From CBDCGJ01 sp965216645 (lineage in GTDB: Bacteria > Pseudomonadota > Alphaproteobacteria > GCA-2731375), in NCBI GenBank assembly GCA_965216645.1, contig CBDCGJ010000026.1:142801-206800 (forward strand): 64,000 nucleotides of DNA. The letters are read 5' to 3'. A program made the position numbers and the translations under genes. Below the pieces are notes generated by a model that ran no database searches, was not told the DNA's origin, and worked only from the letters and a program-made list of their open reading frames with translations. Positions 52,393 to 60,631 of the stretch are shown here, piece after piece; within the stretch, counting starts at the first letter, position 1, and every line of letters begins with the position of its first letter.

Positions 52393-55118
52393 CTGACATT
52401 GTTACGTTTGAGCTGGACGGCAAGCTTGTCGAAGCAGCCCCGGACGAGACGATTTGGCAAGCAGCCAATCGGACCGGCACCACACTGCCCCATCTTTGTT
52501 ACTCAACATCGCGGGAGTATCGGGCCGACGGCAACTGCCGGGCCTGTCTTGTTGAGATTGAGGGAGAGCGGGTCCTTGCCGCGTCCTGCATCCGTAAACC
52601 CAACCCTGGTATGAAAGTGACCACTGGCAGCGAACGGGCGCGACGTGCCCGCAATATGGTGGTCGAGATGCTGCTGGCCGATCAGCCGGCACGTAACATC
52701 AGTCCAGACCCGAATGCCAAGTTCTGGCAATGGGCGGATCGCATGGGGATTTCGGAAAGTCGTTTGCCAATCGGCGACAGGGCCAGACCCGATAACTCCC
52801 ATCCGGCTATGGACGTCGATCTTAGCGCTTGTATCCATTGCGGACTTTGCGTCCGAGCCTGTCGGGAAGTGCAGGTCAACGACGTCATCGCCATGTCCGG
52901 ACGGGGCGCCGGTACGAAAGTCGCTTTCGATTTCGACGATGCCATGGGGCTCAGTTCCTGCGTCGGATGCGGCGAATGCGTGCAGGCTTGTCCGACCGGC
53001 GCCTTGATGCCGACCGCTTCCGATGCCGGTCGGGACGTCGACCGCGAAGTGGACTCGGTTTGTCCCTATTGCGGCGTCGGCTGCCAACTTACCTATCGGG
53101 TCAAAGAGGATCGGATCGTGGAAGTCGTCGGTAGGGACGGCCCCTCGAACCACGGCAAACTCTGCGTCAAGGGCCGCTTCGGTTTCGACTATGTCCATAG
53201 TCCCGAACGTTTGACCGTGCCGTTGATTCGAAAGCCCGACGTCCCAAAGAACGATGTGGCGATAGATCCCGCCAATCCACTCAGCCATTTTCGCGAAGCG
53301 AGTTGGGAAGAAGCTCTCGAAGCCGCCGCCGCCGGTCTGAAAACAATTCGCGATCGCGAAGGGGGCCGCGCATTAGCCGGGTTCGGCTCGGCCAAGGGCA
53401 GCAACGAAGAAGCTTATCTCTTCCAGAAACTGGTACGCACAGGGTTCGGCAGCAACAATGTCGACCATTGCACGCGACTTTGCCACGCATCGTCCGTCGC
53501 CGCGTTGATGGAGACGATCGGCTCCGGGGCGGTCACTGCTCCATTCATGGACGCCGGTTTATCGGACGTGATTATGGTGATCGGCGCGAACCCGACGGTG
53601 AACCATCCTGTTGCTGCAACCTTCTTTAAACAAGCCGTGAAACGGGGGGCCAAATTGATCGTCGTCGATCCCCGCGGACAGGCGCTAAGCCGTTTTGCCA
53701 CCTGGATGTTGCAGGAGAAGAGCGGCGCCGACGTATCGCTGCTCAACGCGATGATGCACGTGATCGTCGAGGAGGGTCTAACCGACGAGCAATATATCCA
53801 GGCGCATACGGAAGGATTCGAAAGTCTGACCAAGCATCTCCAGGACTATAGCCCCGAGGCAATGGAGAAGATTTGCGGCATTTCGGCGGCGGATATCCGC
53901 GAAGCCGCCCGCGCCTACGCGACCGCCGAACGGGCAATCGTCTTTTGGGGTATGGGAATGAGCCAGCATGTCCATGGAACCGATAATTGTCGCAGCTTGA
54001 TTTCTCTTGCTCTCATGACGGGCCAAGTCGGACGGCCAGGGACAGGCCTGCATCCCTTACGGGGGCAAAACAATGTGCAAGGCGCTTCTGACGCCGGCTT
54101 AATCCCCATGGTCTTGCCTGACTATCGTCCCGTCGACGATGCGACGGCGCGGTCGGCGTTCGAAGCGGCTTGGGATTGCAATCTAGATCCCGAACCGGGT
54201 TTGACCGTTGTTGAAATCACCGACGCTATTCACCGCGACGTAGTCAAGGGCCTCTACATCATGGGAGAGAATCCCGCGATGTCCGATCCGAATGTCGGTC
54301 ATGCCCGTGCCGCGCTTGCGAAACTGGAGCATCTTGTCGTCCAGGATATCTTCTTGACGGAAACCGCCTGCTTCGCCGATGTGGTCTTACCGGCCTCCGC
54401 CTGGCCGGAGAAGGACGGCACTGTTACAAATACCAATCGCCAGGTGCAGATCGGCCGTAAAGCCTTACCTCTCCCGGGGCAGGCCCGGTTAGACCTTGAG
54501 ATCATTCAGAATATCGCAAACCGGCTTGATTTGAACTGGCAATACCCGGATGCAGCCACTGTCTTCACGGAAATGCGGCGTGTCATGCCGTCGATCGCCG
54601 GTATCACCTGGAACCGACTACAGGCGGACAATTCGGTCACCTATCCCTGCCGGAAAGAGGGCGATCCGGGTGACCCAGTCCTATTCGGCGATGGATTCCC
54701 GACGCCAAACGGCCGTGGCAAGTTTGTCCCAGCCGGATTGGTGCCGCCGGACGAACTACCGGATCAAGATTTCCCCATGATCTTGACCACCGGTCGATTG
54801 CTGGAACACTGGCATACCGGCGCCATCACGCGACGCTCCGACATATTGGACGAAATCGAACCGGAACCGACCGCTCATCTCGCCCCCGCCGATCTCGATG
54901 CCATGGGTTTGGTCGCCGGCGATCCGATTACCGTGTCCAGCCGGCGCGGTGAAATACGCCTGAAATCGCGTGCCGACGCCGGTGTCCAACAGGGAACCGT
55001 TTTCATCCCCTTCTGTTTCGCCGAGGCAGCCGCAAACTTACTGACCAACGATGCCCTGGACCCATACGGGAAAATCGCCGAAATGAAATTCTGCGCGGTG
55101 CGCGTAACCGCTGAGTAA
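52389..55118 (+). CDS. fdsA: molybdenum formate dehydrogenase alpha subunit FdsA
   Basis: 909-residue catalytic subunit oxidising formate to CO2. N-terminal NuoG-like [2Fe-2S] domain (C37, C50, C53, C67), two [4Fe-4S] sets (CIHCGLCVRACRE, CVGCGECVQACPTG), then CPYCGVGCQ and the bis-MGD domains. The catalytic residue is cysteine, not selenocysteine, in CTRLCHASS followed by VAALMETIG. ENPAMSDPN and PNGRGKFVPAG lie in the cofactor domains. No Tat signal, so a cytoplasmic soluble enzyme with the FdsGB subunit. Starts inside the fdsB stop. The usual small fdsD gene is missing after it. Confidence 0.94.
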   Translation: MTDIVTFELDGKLVEAAPDETIWQAANRTGTTLPHLCYSTSREYRADGNCRACLVEIEGERVLAASCIRKPNPGMKVTTGSERARRARNMVVEMLLADQPARNISPDPNAKFWQWADRMGISESRLPIGDRARPDNSHPAMDVDLSACIHCGLCVRACREVQVNDVIAMSGRGAGTKVAFDFDDAMGLSSCVGCGECVQACPTGALMPTASDAGRDVDREVDSVCPYCGVGCQLTYRVKEDRIVEVVGRDGPSNHGKLCVKGRFGFDYVHSPERLTVPLIRKPDVPKNDVAIDPANPLSHFREASWEEALEAAAAGLKTIRDREGGRALAGFGSAKGSNEEAYLFQKLVRTGFGSNNVDHCTRLCHASSVAALMETIGSGAVTAPFMDAGLSDVIMVIGANPTVNHPVAATFFKQAVKRGAKLIVVDPRGQALSRFATWMLQEKSGADVSLLNAMMHVIVEEGLTDEQYIQAHTEGFESLTKHLQDYSPEAMEKICGISAADIREAARAYATAERAIVFWGMGMSQHVHGTDNCRSLISLALMTGQVGRPGTGLHPLRGQNNVQGASDAGLIPMVLPDYRPVDDATARSAFEAAWDCNLDPEPGLTVVEITDAIHRDVVKGLYIMGENPAMSDPNVGHARAALAKLEHLVVQDIFLTETACFADVVLPASAWPEKDGTVTNTNRQVQIGRKALPLPGQARLDLEIIQNIANRLDLNWQYPDAATVFTEMRRVMPSIAGITWNRLQADNSVTYPCRKEGDPGDPVLFGDGFPTPNGRGKFVPAGLVPPDELPDQDFPMILTTGRLLEHWHTGAITRRSDILDEIEPEPTAHLAPADLDAMGLVAGDPITVSSRRGEIRLKSRADAGVQQGTVFIPFCFAEAAANLLTNDALDPYGKIAEMKFCAVRVTAE

Positions 55119-55127
55119 GGGAGAACG

Positions 55128-55976
55128 ATGGGAAAGAATGCGCGACGCTTAGCAGAGTGGATCGAACTTCGGTTTGGTCACAATGTCAGCCGGCCGTCAA
55201 ACGACGCGGAAGTGCCGCCTCTCCTGCAAAGCATGCTGAATCACCGCACACACCGCCGCTTTGGTGACGAGCCGGTCGCTGATGAAATGCTGCATATGTT
55301 ACTTGCCTGTACGTTTTCGACACCGTCGAAATCGGATCTGCAGCAATGTTCGGTTGTCATTGTACGTGACAATGAAAAAAGGCGTGCGTTGGCCGAGCTT
55401 ATTCCGAGCATGCCTTGGATTGAACTGGCCCCTGTGTTCCTTGTTTTTTGTGGCGATAGCCGGCGCATCCGTCGGATTTCCAAGTTACGCGACAAGCCGT
55501 TCGCGAACGATCATCTTGACGCGTTTCTGAACGCGGCGGCTGACGCGGCCATGCATCTTTCGAGCTTCATCATCGCCGCCGACGCAGCCGGCCTAGGGAC
55601 CTGCCCGATCAGCGTGCTACGCAATCACATCGCGGACGTGACCGAAATTCTGGCCTTGCCCGAGCATGTTTTTCCTCTCGCCGGCTGTTGCCTCGGTTGG
55701 CCCGCACGGGAAGGATATAGTTCCCTACGGTTGCCGCTGGACTTAACCGTCCACATCGACAGCTACGACGACGACAAGCTGGAGCGATTGGTCGACCAAT
55801 ATGATCATGACCGAAACGCCCGATACGAAATCCCGTGCGCGAGCTACAAATACGTCGAAGAATACGGCGCTGACAGTTTCTACGGATGGTCAGAAGATAA
55901 AGCTCGGCAGGTTTCGAAACCTGAGCGAGCCGACCTCGGCGCCTTCCTGCGGCGACATGGATTTAATTTCTCCTAG
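55128..55976 (+). CDS. nitroreductase-family flavoprotein
   Basis: 282 residues of the FMN-dependent nitroreductase fold. HRTHRRFGDEPV (about 37-48) is the FMN-binding start, TPSKSDLQQCSV follows, and AGLGTCPISVLR with PLAGCCLGWPA is the NfsA-like C-terminal flavin site. It begins 10 bp after fdsA with AAGGGAGAAC, so it looks like part of the formate dehydrogenase operon, perhaps using NADH from it. A single-gene nitroreductase here is not standard; the physiological substrate is unknown. Confidence 0.85.
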   Translation: MGKNARRLAEWIELRFGHNVSRPSNDAEVPPLLQSMLNHRTHRRFGDEPVADEMLHMLLACTFSTPSKSDLQQCSVVIVRDNEKRRALAELIPSMPWIELAPVFLVFCGDSRRIRRISKLRDKPFANDHLDAFLNAAADAAMHLSSFIIAADAAGLGTCPISVLRNHIADVTEILALPEHVFPLAGCCLGWPAREGYSSLRLPLDLTVHIDSYDDDKLERLVDQYDHDRNARYEIPCASYKYVEEYGADSFYGWSEDKARQVSKPERADLGAFLRRHGFNFS

Positions 55977-55981
55977 CCACC

Positions 55982-56344
55982 ATGCCCGAAAATACCGTCA
56001 CTTTATACCGACCGGCCGGACCGGAAGAAATGGCTCTTGTTCGCGATAGCGGCTTCAAGCGTTGGCCACCAAGGTTGCCAGAGCAACCGATATTCTACCC
56101 CGTCACCAACCAAAAATACGCCGAGGAAATCGCAAGGAAATGGAACGTACCGGCTTCCGGTGTCGGCTATGTCACAAAATTTGAAGTCTCAGGAGACTTC
56201 ATATCGAAGTACGAGGTCCAAGTCGTCGGCGCGCGCCATCACAGCGAATGGTGGATCCCAGCGGAAGACTTGGATGAACTCAACGACAACATTGTCGGCG
56301 AGATTGAGATCGTTTGCGAGATCAAGCAGACCGGAGAAACATAG
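55982..56344 (+). CDS. conserved small protein of unknown function
   Basis: 120 residues, 5 bp after the nitroreductase. GFKRWPPRLPEQPIFYPV, VGYVTKFEV and WWIPAEDLDELNDNIVG are conserved in proteobacterial homologues that are sometimes labelled ADP-ribosylation/crystallin J1, a name I would not trust as function. No signal peptide, membrane segment or metal motif is seen. It ends 16 bp before the convergent mobA gene with no terminator in between. Confidence 0.8.
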   Translation: MPENTVTLYRPAGPEEMALVRDSGFKRWPPRLPEQPIFYPVTNQKYAEEIARKWNVPASGVGYVTKFEVSGDFISKYEVQVVGARHHSEWWIPAEDLDELNDNIVGEIEIVCEIKQTGET

Positions 56345-56359
56345 TCGGACCAATTCCAA

Positions 56360-56986
56360 TCACGGCGATCCGAGTATGGCCTCGGCTCGTTCGACATCTT
56401 CTGGACGGTTGATGTTTAGAAAGGGGTCAAAAGGTTCGACCGGCCAGCTTACTTCGCTGAGCGGATGCCGAACCGTCCAGCGGTCGATCTTGCGGATATC
56501 CTCGTCACGCATAGCGGAGAGCAGGTCGTCGGCCAGCGCAATTGGCCAAAGACCAATAACGGGATGTGTGCGGCCCGCGGATTCGGCGCAGGCGAGCCTG
56601 GTCTCGTCTTCGCAAACCGCCGTCAACAAGCCGGAGACCAAATCATCGGGAATCAGCGGCGCATCGGTCGGGAAGCTGGCGATCCAGATCGCCTCCCCGA
56701 CATTCTCCCGTGCCCAGATCATCGCTGTCAGAATACCGGCTAACGGCCCCGCATGGCCGGGCATGAGGTCTGACACAACCGGCAATCCATAATCTGAGAA
56801 CCGATCGTGACCACCGTTCGCGTTAACGATCAACCGGTCAACTTGCGGCAAGGCGCGATCGATCACATGACCGACTAAAGGCCGTCCGTCCAATTCGACA
56901 AAGGCTTTGTCCACGCCGCCCATACGTCGAGACTGGCCGCCGGCCAAGACGACGCCAAGTATTGTGACCAGATCAGTCCCGGCCAC
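56360..56986 (-). CDS. mobA: molybdenum cofactor guanylyltransferase MobA
   Basis: 208-residue GTP:molybdopterin guanylyltransferase that makes Mo-MGD, needed by FdsA. The nucleotide loop LAGGQSRRMGGVDK is near the N-terminus, FPTDAPLIP carries the metal Asp, and HPVIGLW and FLNINRPED complete the family. GTG at 56986 with GGGGGAT upstream, 2 bp after the fdhD stop, so mobA and fdhD form one transcription unit convergent with the formate dehydrogenase operon. Confidence 0.92.
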   Translation of the reverse strand: MAGTDLVTILGVVLAGGQSRRMGGVDKAFVELDGRPLVGHVIDRALPQVDRLIVNANGGHDRFSDYGLPVVSDLMPGHAGPLAGILTAMIWARENVGEAIWIASFPTDAPLIPDDLVSGLLTAVCEDETRLACAESAGRTHPVIGLWPIALADDLLSAMRDEDIRKIDRWTVRHPLSEVSWPVEPFDPFLNINRPEDVERAEAILGSP

Positions 56987-56988
56987 AC

Positions 56989-57855
56989 TTATCCCCCAGC
57001 TTTACGTTGATGTTGCGGAGCTTCTTCAGGAACGCGTTCCGGATCGGCGTCGTACACCAAACGCTCCGTCCCGGCCAGACATATGAACCGCTTACCTTTG
57101 GCCCGACCGATCAATGTGAGATTTGCCCGACGCGCCAGCTCCACCCCCCATGCCGTGAAGCCGGAGCGGCTAATCAGAATGGGGATATTCATACGCACGG
57201 TCTTGATCACCATCTCGCTGGTCAAGCGACCGGTGGTATAGAAGATCTTGTCCGCCGCGGCAACGCGATTTCGGTACATCCAGCCGGCGATTTTATCGAT
57301 CGCATTGTGTCGACCAACGTCTTCCATATAGACGAGCGGCTTGTCTTCCTTACAGAGCACGCAACCATGGATCGCGCCCGCGGCGAGGTAGAGACTTGGG
57401 GTCAGGTTGATTTGACGGCTCAATGCGTAAATCCACGATGTCCGCAAACGGGCGTCACCGTCCAAATTGGCCAAGTCAAATCCATCCATCAAATCGCCGA
57501 AAGCCGTCCCCTGCGCGCAGCCGGACGTCAGAGTTTTTTTCTTCAATCGATCCTCGAAATCCGTTTGTCGAGCCGTCCGGACAACCACGACGTCAAGCTC
57601 GTCATCGACATCGATCTGCTCCACCTCGTCGCTAGCGAGCAACATATTCTGGTTGAGGAGATATCCAAGCGCCAGCTCTTCCGGATAATCTCCGATCGTC
57701 ATCATGGTGACGATCTCCTGGCCGTTCAGGTAAAGGGTCAGAGGTCGTTCGACCACAACCCGGGTGGATATCGGCCGGCCGGAATGGTCGATCCCCTCAA
57801 CTGCCTCGGAAAGGCTAGGGTCGTCCGGATTGGGTTTCAGTCGAAAGCCGCTCAT
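56989..57855 (-). CDS. fdhD: formate dehydrogenase accessory sulfurtransferase FdhD
   Basis: 288-residue factor that transfers sulfur from IscS to the molybdenum centre of formate dehydrogenase. ERPLTLYLNG, EELALGYLL, EDVGRHNAIDK and FYTTGRLTSEMV are family blocks. The usual CxxC is reduced to one cysteine, C113 in TSGCAQGTAFG; an additional pair C165-C168 (HGCVLCKED) sits just before EDVGRHNA where most FdhD have Ala/Leu residues. Single-Cys FdhD may still work if C113 equals the essential E. coli C121. Follows the ArsP-like gene by 28 bp. Confidence 0.92.
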   Translation of the reverse strand: MSGFRLKPNPDDPSLSEAVEGIDHSGRPISTRVVVERPLTLYLNGQEIVTMMTIGDYPEELALGYLLNQNMLLASDEVEQIDVDDELDVVVVRTARQTDFEDRLKKKTLTSGCAQGTAFGDLMDGFDLANLDGDARLRTSWIYALSRQINLTPSLYLAAGAIHGCVLCKEDKPLVYMEDVGRHNAIDKIAGWMYRNRVAAADKIFYTTGRLTSEMVIKTVRMNIPILISRSGFTAWGVELARRANLTLIGRAKGKRFICLAGTERLVYDADPERVPEEAPQHQRKAGG

Positions 57856-57883
57856 GGGCCCGCATATTGGGCCCTAAGCGTGT

Positions 57884-58915
57884 TCAGGCCAAGTAGAATT
57901 GATAGCCGTATCCGACCATCATGGAACCTGTCAGCGCTAAGATCAGATACCAGAGAAAAACCGGTTTACGGACCAATGCCAAAACCGCGATTGCCGCGGG
58001 GAAAGATGTCACACCACCTGCCGTCATAAATGCGAGACCGGCGCCAGGACTCATCCCCAAATCGATGAGACCGGCAATCAATGGGATGGCGGCAAACCCG
58101 TTGAGATACGCCGGCACGCCAACGACGGTCGCCAAAGGGATAGCTCCGGACTGCCCGGCGCCCAGAATGCCGGCGATCAAGTCGGCTGGGACATAGGCGA
58201 CCATCAAACTCTCCAACAGGAACGCGACAGTCAGCCATTTCGCCAGAAACAATGTGGTGTTCATGAACTCCCGACCGAAGGCTAGCCGCCGCGCCGGGTC
58301 CTCCCAAAAGCGAAGATTGATGTTCGTGCCAGCCAAAGACGGTGCGCCGCAGCCGGTCTTGACCTCTTGGCTCAGGGGATTAGCAAACCAACCGGCGCCC
58401 ATCGCCGCATGGGTCGCGAATCCGCCCAGAAGGCCGAAGAATACCGCCGAGATCGTCTTGGCGACGGCAAACTCGAGACCGATCGCGCTTGTGACGAGCA
58501 AAAACGATTGCGGGTCCATCAGCGGCGAGGCCAACCAGAACGCCATAACCGGTGCCAGCGGCACGCCCATGCCGAGCAAAGCCGCGATAATCGGGATGAC
58601 GCCACAAGAGCAGAACGGCGACAGCGCACCAAACAACGCGGCCGCAACAATCATGCGGACAGGCTTACCCTCGAACACCTTGGCGATCAGGCTATCGACA
58701 CCAGTTGCTTTACACCAAGCAGCAATTGCCACGGCCAATGCCAGAAACGGCGCCACCGATAACGCCGCTTCGCCCAAAAACTTCACAGACGCCCAGGCTT
58801 GGGTCGCGTCCAAAATAGCCCCTACGATCAATCCGAGAGCGATGACCGCCCAGACTTTGTCGATGCGTTTCAGCCAGTCGCCGGCCCCGCCGGGTTTTAC
58901 GGCTACATCAGTCAT
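57884..58915 (-). CDS. ArsP/YraQ-like permease (DUF318 family)
   Basis: 343-residue membrane protein with eight to ten helices. The motif LSPFCSCGVIPII (98-110) with C102 and C104 marks the permease family that includes ArsP, an exporter of trivalent organoarsenicals; GVPAYLNGFAAIPLI and MTAGGVTSFPA repeat this pattern in the second half. ATG 58915 has GGAGAGG 7 nt upstream; an ATG 6 nt earlier is too near it. It overlaps the arsR gene by 8 bp. Arsenical efflux is inferred from the regulator; other thiophilic metals are possible. Confidence 0.82.
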   Translation of the reverse strand: MTDVAVKPGGAGDWLKRIDKVWAVIALGLIVGAILDATQAWASVKFLGEAALSVAPFLALAVAIAAWCKATGVDSLIAKVFEGKPVRMIVAAALFGALSPFCSCGVIPIIAALLGMGVPLAPVMAFWLASPLMDPQSFLLVTSAIGLEFAVAKTISAVFFGLLGGFATHAAMGAGWFANPLSQEVKTGCGAPSLAGTNINLRFWEDPARRLAFGREFMNTTLFLAKWLTVAFLLESLMVAYVPADLIAGILGAGQSGAIPLATVVGVPAYLNGFAAIPLIAGLIDLGMSPGAGLAFMTAGGVTSFPAAIAVLALVRKPVFLWYLILALTGSMMVGYGYQFYLA

Positions 58916-59237
58916 GAACATGCCTCTCCATAGCGCAACAATTGCTCGTCAGGTAGTCGACGACCTCATCCATCGCCTTGTAGTTCGCCGTACAAATCAA
59001 CTGCCGGCTCCGCCGTTCCTGCCGCACCAGTCCGACCGACACCAATTTTGTCAGATGGTGAGACAGGGTCGAGCCAGGGACGGATAGTGCTTTCTGTATG
59101 TCAGCAACCGGCAATCCACCACGCCCGGCGGTAATCAAAAGTTGGAATATCCGCAGTCGGGTCAGATTCCCGATCGCCTCCAATTGCAGAGCAATATGCG
59201 CGTCAACATCGCGCTCAAGGTCGATTGCTGTTTCCAT
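58908..59237 (-). CDS. arsR: ArsR-family metalloregulator
   Basis: 109-residue winged-helix repressor. IGNLTRLRIFQLL begins the fold and VPGSTLSHHLTKLVSVGLV is the recognition region. C82 and a vicinal pair C100-C101 near the C-terminus (SNCCAMERHVHD) could bind trivalent arsenic. No Shine-Dalgarno precedes the ATG and the predicted transcription start is at or next to it, so the mRNA may be leaderless. Controls itself and the overlapping permease. Confidence 0.9.
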   Translation of the reverse strand: METAIDLERDVDAHIALQLEAIGNLTRLRIFQLLITAGRGGLPVADIQKALSVPGSTLSHHLTKLVSVGLVRQERRSRQLICTANYKAMDEVVDYLTSNCCAMERHVHD

Positions 59238-59243
59238 GCTCGG

Positions 59244-59292
59244 AACTTATGACCCGCAGGATACAATGTCAACGATATTTCTAGAATTATCG
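59244..59292 (-). promoter_or_regulatory. arsR promoter and palindromic operator
   Basis: On the minus strand: -35 TTGACA (59272-59267), 17-bp spacer, -10 TAAGTT (59249-59244). Touching the -35 is a 20-bp palindrome, CGATA-T-TTCTAGAA-T-TATCG (59273-59292), perfect except one pair. This is a typical ArsR operator size. The phyH gene begins about 100 bp away in the other direction. Confidence 0.7.
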
Positions 59293-59395
59293 AAATAATG
59301 TGATTGTGCGGCACCCAAACCGGCCAGATACGATTGACGGGCTAGGCTGGGAACGCCATGTTGTTTATACCCGCTGTCGATAAGGATATTTCAGC

Positions 59396-60160
59396 ATGTT
59401 GACTGACGCGCAATTGGCGCAATATCACGAGGATGGTTTTATCATCCCGGATTTCCGCTTGCCCGACGATATATTGGCGGAGATCGGCGACCATCACGAC
59501 CGTTTCGTCGAGAAACATCCCGAATTTGCGGACTACTGCCCCAATATCCTTGCCTATGAATTGGCGTTTTTGAATTACGCCCGGATTCCGGAGATTGTCG
59601 AGATGGTCGGCCAGATTCTTGGACCAAATTTCGCGCTTTGGAATTCCAGCTTCTTCGCCAAACCGGCGCGAACCGGTCGGGAGACGCCCTGGCATCAGGA
59701 TGGCGAGTATTGGCCGATACGACCCATCGCGACATGCACGGCATGGTTGGCGATCGACGACAGCACAACCGAAAACGGGTGTTTGCGGGTAATCCGCGGA
59801 TCCCATAAGGATCGGGAGTTGAAGCCGCACAGCACTAATCCAGACCCGAACTTCACTCTGAACCAGGAATTGTCGCCCGATGTTTATGATGAATCGGATG
59901 CGGTCGACCTCGAGCTGCAAGCAGGGCAACTCTCTCTGCATGATGTCTTCCTGCTGCATGGCTCGAAGGCCAACACATCTTCGAAACCCCGGCGCGGAAT
60001 GACGTTACGCTACATGCCGCTGACCAGTCATTTCGACCGCGCGTTGGCCGTCGAACAGGCGCAAGCCAAAGATCTTATGATCGGTCATGAGCAACGCACG
60101 CTCTATCTCATGCGCGGCCACGACGTCAGCGGCAAAAACGACTTTCAAATCAGACAATAG
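59396..60160 (+). CDS. phytanoyl-CoA dioxygenase family protein
   Basis: 254-residue Fe(II)/2-oxoglutarate oxygenase (PhyH fold). The iron triad is H100-x-D102 (PWHQDGEYWP) and H188 (LLHGSKANTS), with the 2-oxoglutarate Arg at 199/200. It forms a pair with the VOC gene 10 bp downstream. Substrate unknown: members hydroxylate lipids, mitomycin-type metabolites and ectoine. The start MLTDAQLAQYHEDGFI is typical. Confidence 0.9.
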   Translation: MLTDAQLAQYHEDGFIIPDFRLPDDILAEIGDHHDRFVEKHPEFADYCPNILAYELAFLNYARIPEIVEMVGQILGPNFALWNSSFFAKPARTGRETPWHQDGEYWPIRPIATCTAWLAIDDSTTENGCLRVIRGSHKDRELKPHSTNPDPNFTLNQELSPDVYDESDAVDLELQAGQLSLHDVFLLHGSKANTSSKPRRGMTLRYMPLTSHFDRALAVEQAQAKDLMIGHEQRTLYLMRGHDVSGKNDFQIRQ

Positions 60161-60170
60161 GGAGTACCCC

Positions 60171-60623
60171 GTGTCAGAATCAAGAAAAGCCCGCGCCGTC
60201 GGCTTCAACCATGTGGCGTTGGAAGTTGGCGACATCGACGAGGCATTGGCCTTCTATAGCCAGATATTCGAATTCGAACTGCGTAGCAAAAGCGAAGATT
60301 TCGGCTTTATCGATCTCGGCGATCAGTTTTTGGCGATACAGAAAGGTCGCAGCCAAGCGGCCGATGACGGCCGCCATTTCGGCTTGGTCGTCGACGATAA
60401 AGAAGCGGTCCGCGCTCGCCTCAACGAACTCGGAATCGAAGTCTTGCCTGGCCGCTTTCTGGATTTTCGCGACCCCTGGGGCAATCGGATCGAAATTGTC
60501 GGATACGACAATATTCAATTCACCAAAGCAGATCACGTCCTTCGCGGCATGGGCCTTTCAAACTTAGAGAAGACGGATAAAGCAAAGCAAGAACTGGCTG
60601 ACAAGGGCATGGCGCCCGATTGA
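60171..60623 (+). CDS. VOC-family (glyoxalase-like) protein
   Basis: 150 residues with two beta-alpha-beta-beta-beta modules. FNHVALEVGDIDEALAFYS begins module one; GRHFGLVVDD and FRDPWGNRIEIVGY form module two, giving plausible metal ligands (His, His, Glu). GTG 60171 has GGGAG 5 nt upstream. The C-terminal 30 residues (LEKTDKAKQELADKG) look helical and extra. Function open: isomerase, dioxygenase or resistance protein. Ends 8 bp from a convergent gene. Confidence 0.87.
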   Translation: MSESRKARAVGFNHVALEVGDIDEALAFYSQIFEFELRSKSEDFGFIDLGDQFLAIQKGRSQAADDGRHFGLVVDDKEAVRARLNELGIEVLPGRFLDFRDPWGNRIEIVGYDNIQFTKADHVLRGMGLSNLEKTDKAKQELADKGMAPD

Positions 60624-60631
60624 TCCGCTGT

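Noticed and set aside
57856..57874. GGGCCC repeated around seven bases ahead of fdhD
   Set aside because: Each arm is itself a 6-bp palindrome; it may fold, but nothing ties it to regulation.
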